Both the position numbers and the translations under genes were made by a program. From Pseudomonadota bacterium (GTDB lineage Bacteria > Pseudomonadota > Alphaproteobacteria > Paracaedibacterales > CAITNM01): 63,877 nucleotides of DNA. Each line of letters begins with the position of its first letter. The stretch's first letter is position 1. The notes under the pieces are model-generated. The model saw only the letters and a list, made by a program, of their open reading frames with translations. It had not been told where the DNA came from and made no database searches. This document shows positions 9,231 through 19,591 of the stretch, piece by piece. The DNA lies in contig JAGOSL010000008.1 of the NCBI GenBank assembly GCA_018062345.1, positions 1 through 63,877 on the forward strand. Direction: 5' to 3'.

Positions 9231-12107
9231 ATGCAAGATGTAATTCGAATTCGTGGTGCACGTGAGCACAATCTAAAAAATATTAGCGTCGATATTCCTC
9301 GCGATAAACTTGTGGTGATTACTGGCCTTAGCGGTTCTGGGAAATCTTCTTTAGCCTTTGACACCCTGTATGCAGAAGGTCAACGTCGCTATGTTGAGAG
9401 CCTATCTGCATATGCCAGACAATTTTTACAATTGATGCAAAAGCCAGATGTGGATTCCATAGAGGGTTTAAGTCCTGCAATTTCGATTGAACAAAAAACA
9501 ACATCAAAAAATCCAAGATCAACGGTTGGAACCGTTACCGAATTATATGATTATTTACGCCTACTGTTTGCCCGAGTAGGTGTGCCTCACTCACCAACAA
9601 CTGGCCTACCCATTGAAGCACAAACTATTAGCCAGATGGTTGATCGCATTCTCGAACTTCCTGAAAAAACTAAAATTATACTTCTTGCGCCAATCGTGCG
9701 CGACAGAAAAGGCGAATACAAAAAAGAGATTTTAGACTTACAAAAAAAGGGATTCCAACGCGTTTATGTTGATGGAAAAATTTATTCCATTGAAGAAGCG
9801 CCTACTCTTAATAAAAAGACAAAGCACACGATTGCTGTGGTAGTTGATCGCTTAATTATGGCAACTGCTGAAGATATGAAAACACGTTTAGCTGATTCAA
9901 TTGAAACAGCTTTGAAACTTAGTGAAGGCTTGCTTTGGGTGCAAGATGTCGACACACAAAATATTACAACATATTCTTCAAAATTTGCTTGTCCAGTTTC
10001 AGGCTTTACATTGGAAGAAATTGAGCCACGCCTATTTTCATTTAACAGCCCTCACGGCGCCTGTTCTACTTGTGATGGTTTGGGGGTGGAAATTATTTTT
10101 GACGAACAAATTATTGTGCCAAATCCAGACTTAAGTTTACGAGAAGGAGCCATTGCTCCTTGGTCAGCTCAAGAAAATGCAGCTGTTAGTAAACGCGGCC
10201 AAATGACATCAGAATACTATACTCAAGTATTGGATGGGATTGCACACTATTTTGGAGAAAGTACAACGATTCCTTTTAAGGATCTTTCGGAAAATTTAAG
10301 AAAGCTGATTCTATACGGTTCTGGCACTGAAATTATTCCTATTGTTTATAATGACGGTGTACGCAAATACATTTCAAAAAAGCCTTTTGAAGGTATTATT
10401 CCTAATTTGAAACGTCGCTGGCTAGAAACCGAGAGCGACTGGACCAGAGAATTTTTACGACGATTTCAAAATGAAACACCTTGCCATGTCTGCAAGGGGC
10501 ACCGACTAAAAGAAGAAGCTTTGTGCGTAAAGCTTGCAACATTACACATTGGTGAAGTTTGCAGCTTTTCCATAAAAAAAGCACTCGATTGGTTTGAAAA
10601 TTTAGAACTTACAAAAAAACAGCAAGAAATTGCTGATAAAATTTTGCGAGAGATTCACAATCGATTAAAATTTCTTATTGATGTTGGGCTAGATTATTTA
10701 ACGCTTTCAAGGGGCGCAGGGACGCTTTCAGGTGGAGAAAGCCAACGCATTCGTTTGGCTTCTCAGGTGGGATCTGGGCTTACAGGCGTTTTGTACGTTT
10801 TGGATGAACCATCAATCGGCTTGCATCAACGCGACAACGACAGATTACTTGATTCTTTGCGCAATTTACGCGATTTGGGCAATACAGTTGTTGTTGTAGA
10901 GCATGATGAAGATGCTATACGTACTGCTGACTACGTAATTGATATGGGACCAGCTGCAGGTGTGCACGGAGGGGAAATTATAACTCAAGGGCTTCCCCAA
11001 GATATTATGTCATGCCCTAAAAGTTTAACTGGTCAATATTTAAGGGGCACTAAGTCAATTTCCATACCAACAGAGCGTCGCACTGGTCATGCTGAGAAAT
11101 TTTTAAAAATTACCGGAGCAAAAACGAACAACTTGAAAAATGTTAATGCTACATTTCCACTGGGGACTTTTACTTGCGTTACAGGAGTTTCAGGCGGAGG
11201 GAAATCAACCCTTGTTATAGAAACATTGTATAAAGCTCTAAATCGCCAATTTAATCATGGCAGAGAGCTTCCTGGAATGTACAAAACATTAGAAGGTTCA
11301 GAATATATAGATAAGGTTATTGATATTGACCAATCTCCTATTGGCAGGACCCCACGATCAAATCCGGCAACTTATGTCGGCTGCTTTACACCTATTCGAG
11401 AATGGTTTTCAGGCATGCCGGAAGCAAAAGCGCGCGGATATACACCTGGTCGATTTTCTTTCAACGTTAAAGGTGGACGTTGTGAAGCTTGCCAAGGTGA
11501 TGGCGTTGTAAAAATTGAAATGCATTTTTTACCAGATGTATATGTAGAGTGCGATCATTGCCACGGAAAGCGATATAATCGCGAAACACTAGAAATTACT
11601 TATAAGAATAAAAGTATTGCGGATGTGCTAGATATGACTGTTGAGGAAGCAGCAGACTTCTTTGAAAATAATCCTGCAGTTGCTGAAAAATTACGCGCTC
11701 TCAAGCAAGTGGGACTTGGTTATATAAAAGTGGGACAGCAGGCAACAACTCTTTCAGGCGGCGAGGCGCAACGTGTAAAGCTAGCGAAAGAATTATCGCG
11801 CCGTGCAACAGGGAAAACGCTATATATTCTTGATGAGCCAACCACCGGCCTGCATTTTGAAGACGTACGAAAATTACTTGAGGTGTTGCATCATTTAGTG
11901 GACCAAGGGAATACTGTTCTTGTAATTGAACATAGCTTGGAAGTGATCAAAACTGCTGACTGGGTTATTGATATGGGCCCAGAAGGAGGAGATGGCGGAG
12001 GAGAAATCATTGCAACTGGGACTCCGGAAGAATTAGCTTGCGTGGCAAGAAGCTATACAGGAAAATATCTTAGACCTTATTTAAAATCAAAAGTGGTTAA
12101 TGCATAA
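9231..12107 (+). CDS. uvrA: Excinuclease ABC subunit A
   Basis: 958 residues, the usual size of the UvrA damage-recognition ATPase of nucleotide excision repair. Two ABC modules are present: Walker [21 protein letters not shown] near residue 30 and [16 protein letters not shown] near 640, with signatures [14 protein letters not shown] near 500 and [16 protein letters not shown] near 840. The zinc-finger cysteines are present as [17 protein letters not shown] and CEACQGDG with [10 protein letters not shown]. Nothing in it appears degenerate. It stands alone, 123 bases before the next promoter and divergent from rpiB; I saw no convincing LexA site upstream. Confidence 0.98.
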   Translation: MQDVIRIRGAREHNLKNISVDIPRDKLVVITGLSGSGKSSLAFDTLYAEGQRRYVESLSAYARQFLQLMQKPDVDSIEGLSPAISIEQKTTSKNPRSTVGTVTELYDYLRLLFARVGVPHSPTTGLPIEAQTISQMVDRILELPEKTKIILLAPIVRDRKGEYKKEILDLQKKGFQRVYVDGKIYSIEEAPTLNKKTKHTIAVVVDRLIMATAEDMKTRLADSIETALKLSEGLLWVQDVDTQNITTYSSKFACPVSGFTLEEIEPRLFSFNSPHGACSTCDGLGVEIIFDEQIIVPNPDLSLREGAIAPWSAQENAAVSKRGQMTSEYYTQVLDGIAHYFGESTTIPFKDLSENLRKLILYGSGTEIIPIVYNDGVRKYISKKPFEGIIPNLKRRWLETESDWTREFLRRFQNETPCHVCKGHRLKEEALCVKLATLHIGEVCSFSIKKALDWFENLELTKKQQEIADKILREIHNRLKFLIDVGLDYLTLSRGAGTLSGGESQRIRLASQVGSGLTGVLYVLDEPSIGLHQRDNDRLLDSLRNLRDLGNTVVVVEHDEDAIRTADYVIDMGPAAGVHGGEIITQGLPQDIMSCPKSLTGQYLRGTKSISIPTERRTGHAEKFLKITGAKTNNLKNVNATFPLGTFTCVTGVSGGGKSTLVIETLYKALNRQFNHGRELPGMYKTLEGSEYIDKVIDIDQSPIGRTPRSNPATYVGCFTPIREWFSGMPEAKARGYTPGRFSFNVKGGRCEACQGDGVVKIEMHFLPDVYVECDHCHGKRYNRETLEITYKNKSIADVLDMTVEEAADFFENNPAVAEKLRALKQVGLGYIKVGQQATTLSGGEAQRVKLAKELSRRATGKTLYILDEPTTGLHFEDVRKLLEVLHHLVDQGNTVLVIEHSLEVIKTADWVIDMGPEGGDGGGEIIATGTPEELACVARSYTGKYLRPYLKSKVVNA

Positions 12108-12164
12108 AAGTATCACTTAATAGATTCACTTCGGAGATGAAAAAATTATTCTGCTGAAAAAGAA

Positions 12165-12195
12165 TTGACAACTCTCAAGAAGAAGCTTCTATACT
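12165..12195 (+). promoter_or_regulatory. Sigma-70-type promoter for the nnrE-gst-comF-abc1 operon
   Basis: A perfect TTGACA at 12165-12170 and TATACT at 12190-12195, separated by 19 bases, lie about 90 bases before the GTG start of the next gene. The spacer is slightly long. No operator-like symmetry was recognised in the leader. Confidence 0.5.
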
Positions 12196-12287
12196 GATAC
12201 GAGAAATAAAAATACCAATAAACACAAAAATTCGTTTGTTTGGTGTTAAAATGTTGTGATTTAAACACTAAAATTAAAGGAGGCATC

Positions 12288-12947
12288 GTGAATCACTTTC
12301 CCATTCTTAGCAAGGAATCTGCAAAATTATGTGAATCAGATTACTTAAAAGCAACAAAATTAGAAGAATACAATCTTTCAGAACTTGCGGGACTTGCTTG
12401 CGCAAAAGAAATTTTAGATAGATATGGCCCATTTTCTAGCGATCACATTGTTGTTTGCGCTGGCCCTGGCAAAAATGGAGCAGACGGAATTGCAACAGCT
12501 ATGTTCTTGGCGCCTCATGCAAAAAAAATAAGCATATGCATGCCTGTTCCCCCTAAAACTGATTTAAACTTAAGAAAAATCGAAGCTTTTTACACCAACA
12601 TTGAAATCACAGATACTTTAGTGTCAGGTGATATTTATATAGATGCATTATTTGGGATCGACCTAGACAAAAAGCCCAATGAAACTTTTCAACAGTTAAT
12701 AATAGCCCTTAATCAGCAGCTTAATTCGATTATCTCAATTGATGTACCAAGCGGGATAGATGCTGACATATCAGCAAGTGTTGGAGAGTTTGTTAAGCCA
12801 AATCTTACGCTAGCCACATCATGCTTCAAACCTGTTCATTTTCATGCGACTGCAAAAATGATTTGTGGGGAAATAGTGTGTATTGATACTGGCTTGCCTC
12901 GTGATTTTGTAGAAAAATATGCTGAAAAACAAAAGCTTGCGTGCTAG
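12288..12947 (+). CDS. nnrE: NAD(P)H-hydrate epimerase-like protein (YjeF_N domain only)
   Basis: 219 residues. The family repairs damaged NAD(P)HX by epimerising the R to the S form. GTG at 12288 is chosen because AAAGGAGG at 12276-12283 sits at ideal spacing; an upstream ATG at 12240 lacks a ribosome-binding site. The YjeF_N motifs are GPGKNGADGIATA near residue 62, YIDALFGIDL near 120 and SIDVPSGIDADIS near 150. The first motif differs from the usual GPGNNGGDG (Asn to Lys, Gly to Ala). The C-terminal ADP-dependent dehydratase (NnrD) domain, often fused in bacteria, is missing and not encoded next door. It heads a four-gene run. Confidence 0.8.
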   Translation: MNHFPILSKESAKLCESDYLKATKLEEYNLSELAGLACAKEILDRYGPFSSDHIVVCAGPGKNGADGIATAMFLAPHAKKISICMPVPPKTDLNLRKIEAFYTNIEITDTLVSGDIYIDALFGIDLDKKPNETFQQLIIALNQQLNSIISIDVPSGIDADISASVGEFVKPNLTLATSCFKPVHFHATAKMICGEIVCIDTGLPRDFVEKYAEKQKLAC

Positions 12948-12982
12948 CATAAGCTGAGTTACCGGTAATTTTGGCAAACCAA

Positions 12983-13627
12983 ATGATTCTCTATTCTTTT
13001 CCTAGCTCCCCTTTTGGATGCAAAGTTAAAGCTGTCATTTTGGCTTGCAACCTAGAAAAAGAAATTAAGGTTGAAAACTTCCATCCTTGGTTAGATGACG
13101 CATTTTTTCGAAAATTAAACCCATTGGGAAAAATTCCTGCTTTAAGAATCAATGAAAGCGATGATAATGCACTTTTTGATTCGCCAGTTATTTGCGAATA
13201 CATCATGGAAAAAGCTGGAAAGCTCAAAATTTTAATGCCGAATAGGCTTAAATCTTTAAAAGTACAAGCATTAGTAGATGGCATGGCAGATGCGGCCGTT
13301 TCAATGCGCTATGAGCATTTCTTCAGGCCAAAGCATTTACAATCTGAAGATTGGTATAATAGACAACATATGGCATTGACTAAAGGGCTTCAGTATCTTG
13401 AATCTGGTTTGAACAGCATACTAAACCAAGAAATTTTATTTGAAAATTTATGTACTGCCACATTTTTATCATATCTAGATTTGCGTTTTGCGGATTCTTC
13501 TTTCCATAAAGACTACGAGAAACTCTATAATTGGTATGAAAAATTTATGAAAAAACATACTTTTTTAGAAGAAGCCAAAGCAAAAGATCATGAAATTCCT
13601 GCCAACATAACAAGCCTAAAAAAGTGA
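12983..13627 (+). CDS. Glutathione S-transferase family protein
   Basis: About 214 residues. The N-terminal thioredoxin-like domain begins MILYSFPSSPFGCKVKAVIL, with the cis-Pro region LNPLGKIPALRI near residue 45 and the glutathione-binding DSPVICEYI near 65 (Ser of the SNAIL/TRAIL-type motif). An all-helical C-terminal domain follows. The catalytic N-terminal position is SSPFG, as in many bacterial beta/zeta-like GSTs. ATG at 12983 matches the family start; a TTG four codons upstream is possible. Its stop overlaps the comF GTG start (GTGA). The substrate cannot be told. Confidence 0.85.
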   Translation: MILYSFPSSPFGCKVKAVILACNLEKEIKVENFHPWLDDAFFRKLNPLGKIPALRINESDDNALFDSPVICEYIMEKAGKLKILMPNRLKSLKVQALVDGMADAAVSMRYEHFFRPKHLQSEDWYNRQHMALTKGLQYLESGLNSILNQEILFENLCTATFLSYLDLRFADSSFHKDYEKLYNWYEKFMKKHTFLEEAKAKDHEIPANITSLKK

Positions 13628-14355
13628 TTTTTAAAAACCATTTTTTGCAAACTATTGTTGATTTTTTACTGCCCCCACAATGCGCTTTATGCCATGAAAT
13701 CACAAAAGTGCCTTATACTCTTTGCGCAAATTGCTGGCCAAAACTTAAATTTATAACATCTCCTAAATGTTCTATTTGCTGTGTACCACTAGAAATGGTA
13801 GATCATGATATGCCATGCGCTGACTGCTTAAAGCACCCCCCTGTTTTTACGAAAGCCCACGCCCCGCTGATTTATAATGATTCAGTTAAAAAGCTTATAC
13901 TTCGCTATAAAAACTACGATGGATTAGACTTAGGGCCAATGTTCTTTCAATGGATGCAACGTTGCATTCCAGATAACATCAACATTGTTATCCCTGTGCC
14001 TTTGCATTGGTGGCGTTTCTTTATACGCCAATATAATCAAGCAACTGAACTGGGAAAGTTAATAGCAAAACACGCTAATACTCCAATCAACAATGAACTT
14101 TTAAAGCGTGTCCGGGCAACAGCATCACAAGGGCAAAAAAGTAAATTTTTACGTTACTCCAATCTTAAAGATGCATTGATTGTCAAAGACCCAAAAAATA
14201 TTTTACAAAAAGCAAATGTGTTACTAATTGATGATGTTCTTACAAGTGGGGCAACTGCTAATGCATGTGCTAGAGCTTTACTTAGTGCGGGCGCTGCAAG
14301 AGTAGATGTGCTGACTATTGCCAGAGCGGTGAAGGGTAAAAATGGAGCAAGTTAA
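13624..14355 (+). CDS. comF: ComF family phosphoribosyltransferase-like protein
   Basis: 243 residues from a GTG that overlaps the gst stop. An N-terminal zinc ribbon is seen as CALCHE... CANCW and CSICC... CADC (residues about 20-75). The C-terminal type I phosphoribosyltransferase fold carries the PRPP-binding motif VLLIDDVLTSGATANACA near residue 205 and the typical RQYNQATELGKLIA segment near 140. ComF proteins are needed for DNA uptake in naturally competent bacteria but are also widely kept in non-competent ones; no other competence gene is in the window. It overlaps the next gene by 14 bases. Confidence 0.92.
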   Translation: MIFKNHFLQTIVDFLLPPQCALCHEITKVPYTLCANCWPKLKFITSPKCSICCVPLEMVDHDMPCADCLKHPPVFTKAHAPLIYNDSVKKLILRYKNYDGLDLGPMFFQWMQRCIPDNINIVIPVPLHWWRFFIRQYNQATELGKLIAKHANTPINNELLKRVRATASQGQKSKFLRYSNLKDALIVKDPKNILQKANVLLIDDVLTSGATANACARALLSAGAARVDVLTIARAVKGKNGAS

Positions 14356-15616
14356 ATCTTTAAAAAGATTATTTGATGTGAGCACAACGCTTACTGGTAT
14401 TGGCATGCGTGTAGGGGCCCAAGAATATTTGGGCATGAACTTCGATGAAAATGCTTATGCTCAAAAATTACGCCATGCTTTCGGAAATCTTAAAGGCCCA
14501 TTTATGAAGATGGTGCAATTTCTGGCAACCGTTCCAGATGCTCTACCGCCAGAATTCGCAACAGAATTTTTAACCTTACAATCTAATGCACCTTCGATGG
14601 GAGAAGGATTTGTGAGACGACGTATGGCAGGAGAACTTGGGATTAATTGGAGAGATTTGTTTCAAGATTTTTCTTTGAAAGCCTCCCATGCAGCTTCTTT
14701 GGGTCAAGTGCACCAGGCAGTAAGCAAAGAGGGCGTAAAGCTTGCTATCAAATTACAGTACCCAGACATGGAAACCACAATTAATGCAGATTTAAAACAA
14801 CTAAATTTAGTGTTAGGGATTTACCAAACATTTAATAAGTCTATTGATACTCAGGATATTGCTGACGAAATTAGAGAGAGGTTGCATGAGGAGCTGGATT
14901 ATATTCACGAAGCGCAAAATCTTAAGCAATTCAGAGAAATTTTTAAAAATACGCTTGATTTTATTGTGGTTCCTGAAGTCTATCCTGAATTTTCAACTAG
15001 ACGCCTTCTCACAATGGAATGGATGGAAGGAAAATCAGCTCTTGATTTTGTTGGGCATGCAAATAATTTTCGCGATGAATTGGGCAGAAAGCTTTTCTTG
15101 GCATGGTATTGGCCACTTTATCGTTTTGGCATTTTGCACGGAGACCCGCACCCTGGAAATTATTTAATATTAAGTGACGAAAGAATTAGTGTGCTTGATT
15201 TTGGCTGTGTACGAAAATTTGATAAATTATTTCTGCAGGCTGTAGTTGATTTATACGTAGCTTTAAGAGATAACAAACCAGAATTAGCAGTTGATGCTTA
15301 TAGGCGCTGGGGTTTCAAGGACTTAAACAATGAACTTATTGAAGTGCTGAATCAATGGGCAAAGCTTTTATATGATCCGCTTTTAGAAGATAAAAAACGG
15401 CCTATTCAAGAAGCCAATGGCGGTAAAAAAGGCTGGAAGATAGCGCGCAGCATACATAAACAATTACATGATTTAGGAGGGATTAAACCTCCGCGAGAAT
15501 TTGTATTTATGGATCGTGCTGCAGTTGGTATAGGATCCGTTTTGATGCGTCTTGAATCAGAACAAAATTGGCACAGACTTTTTGAAGAAATTATTGACGG
15601 TATGTATACACAATAA
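14342..15616 (+). CDS. ABC1/AarF (UbiB-like) atypical kinase
   Basis: 424 residues. The family is the ADCK/UbiB atypical kinases, linked to ubiquinone metabolism and lipid handling. Visible features: the N-terminal helix with KGPFMKMVQFLATVPDALPP near residue 50 (the KxGQ position reads KMVQ), the Ala-rich loop ASLGQVHQA near 120, the ATP-binding Lys in LAIKLQYPDM near 137, the catalytic loop HGDPHPGNYL near 265 and the metal-binding VLDFGCVRKF near 285. It starts inside the end of comF. There is no ubiquinone gene beside it, so the pathway is inferred from family only. It is the last gene of the run. Confidence 0.88.
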   Translation: MEQVKSLKRLFDVSTTLTGIGMRVGAQEYLGMNFDENAYAQKLRHAFGNLKGPFMKMVQFLATVPDALPPEFATEFLTLQSNAPSMGEGFVRRRMAGELGINWRDLFQDFSLKASHAASLGQVHQAVSKEGVKLAIKLQYPDMETTINADLKQLNLVLGIYQTFNKSIDTQDIADEIRERLHEELDYIHEAQNLKQFREIFKNTLDFIVVPEVYPEFSTRRLLTMEWMEGKSALDFVGHANNFRDELGRKLFLAWYWPLYRFGILHGDPHPGNYLILSDERISVLDFGCVRKFDKLFLQAVVDLYVALRDNKPELAVDAYRRWGFKDLNNELIEVLNQWAKLLYDPLLEDKKRPIQEANGGKKGWKIARSIHKQLHDLGGIKPPREFVFMDRAAVGIGSVLMRLESEQNWHRLFEEIIDGMYTQ

Positions 15617-15617
15617 A

Positions 15618-15643
15618 AAGCCCAACAAAATAATGTCGGGCTT
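15618..15643 (-). terminator. Intrinsic terminator between convergent genes
   Basis: AAGCCCAACA and TGTCGGGCTT form a 10-position stem with one mismatch and a six-base loop, immediately after the ABC1 kinase stop. Read on the minus strand the stem is followed by TTTTATTG, so it best serves the membrane-protein gene ending at 15672. It may also stop plus-strand transcription weakly. Confidence 0.7.
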
Positions 15644-15671
15644 AAATTAGAAACATTGAATCGCGCTAATT

Positions 15672-16496
15672 TTAGTTTTTTTCCGTATTAAGTGATGCTG
15701 CAGATTTTTTTAAAGCATTAGCATCTTCAATTGCAATAACACCAAAGATAATAAAAACCTTAAAAACAACAGCCACAATGAACAAGGCATAATTGTTCGA
15801 TTGATTAATGGCATCAAACTCATTCTTGATAACTGCTGTGAAAATCATACCTATTACAAAAGCTTGGGTTAATAAAGTAAAAATAGTGGTTTCTTGGTTG
15901 AAAAATTTAACCCCTATCCCCCATCCTGCAACGATCGCAATCATCACAAGATAGCGCCCAACATAAGAATACAATGCCTCAAAATGCTTCAATAGCGCTA
16001 TTTCTTCTAAGAATATTTCAAAAACAGCTAATGCACATACTATACCAATTGCATAAGCACTTGATGCCGCTAATGCAGGAAATGAGCTTACCAAAGCTAT
16101 TAGCATTGCACATAGTATCGCCATATGAAGATAAAATACAAAGCTATCAGGCTTTGCTTTTATTTTAGTGCGGTCGAGAGCTATTTTTTCTAAAGCGTAC
16201 ATTGTGCAAAAGGCAGCCAAAAAAGTTACGAATACCAAAAACATTAAATGATGCTCGTGCTTTAAAAAAGCTATGTCAGTGTTTGCCGAAACAATTTTTA
16301 TCTTTGAAAGAACATCTGGCATCAGGAACACAAAAACAGCAGCTATAGCCATGCCTCCACCAACAGAAGCTATTTTTGATATATTAGCATTGTGAAATTT
16401 CCTAATTATTGGCAGCACCATTGGAATAACAAGCAATACCATTGTAGCAATTGCCGTTGCCGTAAAATTACAGTTCGCGATGCACATGATATCCAT
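15672..16496 (-). CDS. Polytopic inner-membrane protein of unknown function
   Basis: 274 residues with about seven or eight hydrophobic helices spread over the whole length. There is no signal peptide apart from the first helix. I do not recognise the family. A segment ASVGGGMAIAAVFVFLMPD near residue 45 is faintly like ZIP metal transporters, and a HEHH cluster near residue 80 could bind metal, but the diagnostic ZIP helix pair is not visible. ATG at 16496 has GAGGAA upstream. It is a single gene, divergent from xer and ending at a good terminator. Confidence 0.75.
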   Translation of the reverse strand: MDIMCIANCNFTATAIATMVLLVIPMVLPIIRKFHNANISKIASVGGGMAIAAVFVFLMPDVLSKIKIVSANTDIAFLKHEHHLMFLVFVTFLAAFCTMYALEKIALDRTKIKAKPDSFVFYLHMAILCAMLIALVSSFPALAASSAYAIGIVCALAVFEIFLEEIALLKHFEALYSYVGRYLVMIAIVAGWGIGVKFFNQETTIFTLLTQAFVIGMIFTAVIKNEFDAINQSNNYALFIVAVVFKVFIIFGVIAIEDANALKKSAASLNTEKN

Positions 16497-16592
16497 AAAA
16501 ATAAATTCCTCATAATTTAAACCTTACATAAGTAGTATTTCATGAAGAATTACTTGTAGTAAAGCCTTCAAATAAAATGCTAATAATCTATT

Positions 16593-17501
16593 ATGCAAAT
16601 AGAATTATTTCTTGAATCACAAGCCGCGGATCGTAATGCTTCTTTAAATACCCTTGAGGCGTACAATAGAGATTTAAATCATTTCTCTAAATGGGTTAAT
16701 AAGCCATTGTTAGAAATTTCTAAAAATGACATTGAGCAATATATACAGTATTTATACGCTGAAGACCTAAAAGTCAGCACCATAAATAGACGTATTTCAG
16801 CGTTAAAACAGTTCTATTTATTCTTGTTCAATGAACAAACTATTAAAAGCAATCCCTGTTTGCACATAAAAACAGCTAAACCGCCAAAAATATTACCCAA
16901 AGTTCTTACCTCTGGTCAGATGGAGAAGTTTTTAGACTTTTTAAACACGGCTAAAGAACCTGGGCATATAAGAGTAAAAGCTATTTTAGAGTTGTTATAC
17001 GCTTCTGGCTTGAGAGTTAGTGAGTTAATAAAATTACCTGTCAATTGCCTTGTTAAAGGAGCAACATCTCAACCTATGATTCTAGTCAAAGGCAAGGGAA
17101 ACAAGGAAAGACTCGTGCCCCTGAACGAAACTTGCATTTCAGCCTTGCTAGCTTATTTAAAAGTGAGAGAAAATTTTGTGAGTTCCACTAAAAGTTCAAG
17201 CTTTCTTTTTGCATCAAGAAGTAAGGATGGATGTTTAACGCGCCAACGTATAGGGCAATTAATTAAGGAAACAGCTGTAGAATTTGGCTTGGACCCACAG
17301 ACAATTTCCCCCCATGTGTTTCGACATAGCTTTGCTACGCACCTTCTACAAGGAGGATCTGACTTATTAACGATACAAAAACTTCTTGGACATAGCGATA
17401 TAGCAACCACCCAGATTTACACGCATGTTATGCCGATATCCGTTTATCAACTTGTACAAAAACATCACCCGATTGCTAAAAAAATCAATAAAACAACTTG
17501 A
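16593..17501 (+). CDS. xer: Tyrosine recombinase XerC/XerD
   Basis: 302 residues. It resolves chromosome dimers at dif together with a partner and FtsK. The N-terminal SAM-like core-binding domain spans residues 1-90. The catalytic set is complete: Arg in YASGLRVSELIKL near 140, Lys in VKGKGNKERLVPL, His and Arg in HVFRHSFATHLLQGG near 250, His in LLGHSDIATTQIYTH near 270 and the Tyr nucleophile in that same segment. The length fits Xer rather than phage integrases. It precedes rimP by about 50 bases. XerC and XerD cannot be told apart without a tree. Confidence 0.93.
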   Translation: MQIELFLESQAADRNASLNTLEAYNRDLNHFSKWVNKPLLEISKNDIEQYIQYLYAEDLKVSTINRRISALKQFYLFLFNEQTIKSNPCLHIKTAKPPKILPKVLTSGQMEKFLDFLNTAKEPGHIRVKAILELLYASGLRVSELIKLPVNCLVKGATSQPMILVKGKGNKERLVPLNETCISALLAYLKVRENFVSSTKSSSFLFASRSKDGCLTRQRIGQLIKETAVEFGLDPQTISPHVFRHSFATHLLQGGSDLLTIQKLLGHSDIATTQIYTHVMPISVYQLVQKHHPIAKKINKTT

Positions 17502-17551
17502 AATCAGTAAAGAAAATACTTACCTTACCGGTAGAACCTAGGAAGAATTAT

Positions 17552-18025
17552 ATGCAACTAACCGATTCGCTTCATGATAAATTTGATTCCATCATTAACC
17601 CTATGGGGTATGGGGTGGTTCGCGTACAAATAACCGGCATGATACGCAAAACGCTACAAGTTATGATAGAGAAGCTAGATGGGCAGAATATTAATGTGGA
17701 TGATTGCGCGCAAGTTAGCAGAACTCTTTCCGTACATTTAAATGTAGAGGATCCTATTTCTGGAGCTTACGTTCTTGAGGTCTCTTCTCCTGGCCTTGAA
17801 AGACCCATCACGAAACAAAAAGATTATAAACGTTTCATTGGTTTAGAAATTATGATAAAAACAATATTGCCTGTAGAAAATCGCAAGAATTTCCAAGGGT
17901 TTTTAGAAAGCGCTTCTGAAGAGAGCATTTCTTTACGCTTAAAGCACCCCCTTGATAGTGGATCAGATCGTATCGACATTCGCTATGGCGACATTCGCCA
18001 GGCAAATTTGGTAAGTTCTATTTAA
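17552..18025 (+). CDS. rimP: Ribosome maturation factor RimP
   Basis: 157 residues. It assists 30S subunit assembly. ATG at 17552 follows AGGAAG at good spacing and gives the normal family length; a TTG 54 bases upstream overlaps xer and is less likely. Motifs: GYGVVRVQITG near residue 20, VDDCAQVSRTLSVHL near 50 and the hallmark YVLEVSSPGLERPI near 75. It stands directly before nusA, the standard rimP-nusA-infB order. Confidence 0.95.
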   Translation: MQLTDSLHDKFDSIINPMGYGVVRVQITGMIRKTLQVMIEKLDGQNINVDDCAQVSRTLSVHLNVEDPISGAYVLEVSSPGLERPITKQKDYKRFIGLEIMIKTILPVENRKNFQGFLESASEESISLRLKHPLDSGSDRIDIRYGDIRQANLVSSI

Positions 18026-18054
18026 TAAAAAGAAAGATTGATAGTAGGGAAACC

Positions 18055-19584
18055 ATGGCAAGCAGAAAACTAAAGCCTGTAGAAGACGCAATTCAGCACC
18101 CAAGACACGAACTAATACAAGTGGCTGAGGCAGTTGCGCGTGAAAAAGGTATTGATCGGGAAGAAGTCATTGTGGCCATGGAACTTGCAATGCAGAGAAC
18201 TGCAAAGCAAAAATATGGTATAGATCACGATATTCGGGTTAATATAGATCGTGAAACTGGCCATGTGCAAACAGTTCGCTGTTTGACCGTTGTAGAAGAG
18301 GTTGATGACCCTATTAATCAGGTCACTGTTGATACCGCGAAGCTAGACTATCCTGATGCAAAAATTGATGACCTTTTAGAAGAAGAGCTGCCTCCCCTAG
18401 AGTTTGGTAGAATTGCAGCACAAAGCGCTCGTCAGATTATTTTTCAGAAAGTTCGCGATGCAGAACGTGCACGCCAATACGAAGAGTTTAAGAATCGCTT
18501 AGGTGATATCGTAAATGCGTTAGTAAAGCGGGTTGAATTTGGGAATGTTATTGTGGACCTTGGGAAAGCAGAAGGAATTCTGCGTAAAGATGATCTGATT
18601 CCACGAGAAACTTATCGTGTTGGAGACAGAGTTCGTGCAATTATTCACGATCTTAAGCCTGACTCACGTGGACCAATGGTTGTTTTATCTAGAACTCATC
18701 CAAAATTCATGGCAAAGCTTTTTGAGCAAGAAGTGCCTGAAATTTATGACAATATAATTGAAATAAAGTCAATTGCCCGTGATCCTGGTAGTCGCGCGAA
18801 AATGGCTGTGTATACTTCAGATCCAAATCTTGATCCAGTCGGTTCATGCGTAGGAATGCGCGGTAGCCGAGTACAAGTGATTGTAAACGAGTTGCAGGGT
18901 GAAAAAGTTGATATTATTACTTGGGTGAATGACCCAGCAACATTTGTTGTGAATGCCCTTGCACCAGCAGAAATTTCAAGAGTTGTTATAGACGAAGATC
19001 ACCATCGTATAGACGTGGTCGTAGCAGAGGATCAATTGAGCTTAGCTATTGGCAGACGCGGACAAAATGTTCGACTTGCATCGCAATTATCTGGATGGAA
19101 AATTGATATCATCACAGAAGATGATGATATGAGCAGACGCGCACAAGAAAACGAAGGCAAAATGCATTTGTTTATGGAAGCTCTTGATATTGATGATATG
19201 TTTGCTCAGCTTTTGATTTCTGAAGGTTTTGAGACAATCGAAGAAGTTGCCACGATAGACCTTGACGAATTCTTGAGAATTGAAGGAATTGATGAAGATA
19301 CAGCAGCTGAATTGCAGTCACGCGGAAAAGCTTATCTTGAAAATTTCGATGCTAGAATGCAAGAAAAATGCGTTGAATTAGGAGTGAATGAAGACCTGCA
19401 TGGGCTTGGTTTGACTCCACACATGCTTGTAAAACTTGCAGAAAAAGATATAAAAGAGCGTGAAAGTCTTGCAGAACTTGCTGGAGATGAACTACAAGAA
19501 ATTATTGGTGCTGGAGTTCTGGATATTGAAGCAGCAAATGCTGTTATCATGAAAGCGCGTGAGCACTGGTTTAATAAAGAATAG
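18055..19584 (+). CDS. nusA: Transcription termination/antitermination factor NusA
   Basis: 509 residues. N-terminal RNA-polymerase-binding domain ([20 protein letters not shown] near residue 25), S1 domain (about 130-200), two KH domains with [11 protein letters not shown] near 235, [14 protein letters not shown] near 260 and [15 protein letters not shown] near 330. The C-terminal acidic part carries two helix-hairpin-helix-like repeats ([17 protein letters not shown] near 383; [16 protein letters not shown] near 470), as in proteobacterial NusA. It lies between rimP and infB; no ylxR gene intervenes between nusA and infB. Confidence 0.97.
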   Translation: MASRKLKPVEDAIQHPRHELIQVAEAVAREKGIDREEVIVAMELAMQRTAKQKYGIDHDIRVNIDRETGHVQTVRCLTVVEEVDDPINQVTVDTAKLDYPDAKIDDLLEEELPPLEFGRIAAQSARQIIFQKVRDAERARQYEEFKNRLGDIVNALVKRVEFGNVIVDLGKAEGILRKDDLIPRETYRVGDRVRAIIHDLKPDSRGPMVVLSRTHPKFMAKLFEQEVPEIYDNIIEIKSIARDPGSRAKMAVYTSDPNLDPVGSCVGMRGSRVQVIVNELQGEKVDIITWVNDPATFVVNALAPAEISRVVIDEDHHRIDVVVAEDQLSLAIGRRGQNVRLASQLSGWKIDIITEDDDMSRRAQENEGKMHLFMEALDIDDMFAQLLISEGFETIEEVATIDLDEFLRIEGIDEDTAAELQSRGKAYLENFDARMQEKCVELGVNEDLHGLGLTPHMLVKLAEKDIKERESLAELAGDELQEIIGAGVLDIEAANAVIMKAREHWFNKE

Positions 19585-19591
19585 GATATGT

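Noticed and set aside
14480-14530. KMVQ instead of KxGQ in the ABC1 kinase
   Set aside because: Alphaproteobacterial members commonly have a non-Gly residue here, and all other kinase motifs are intact, so this is not evidence of inactivity.
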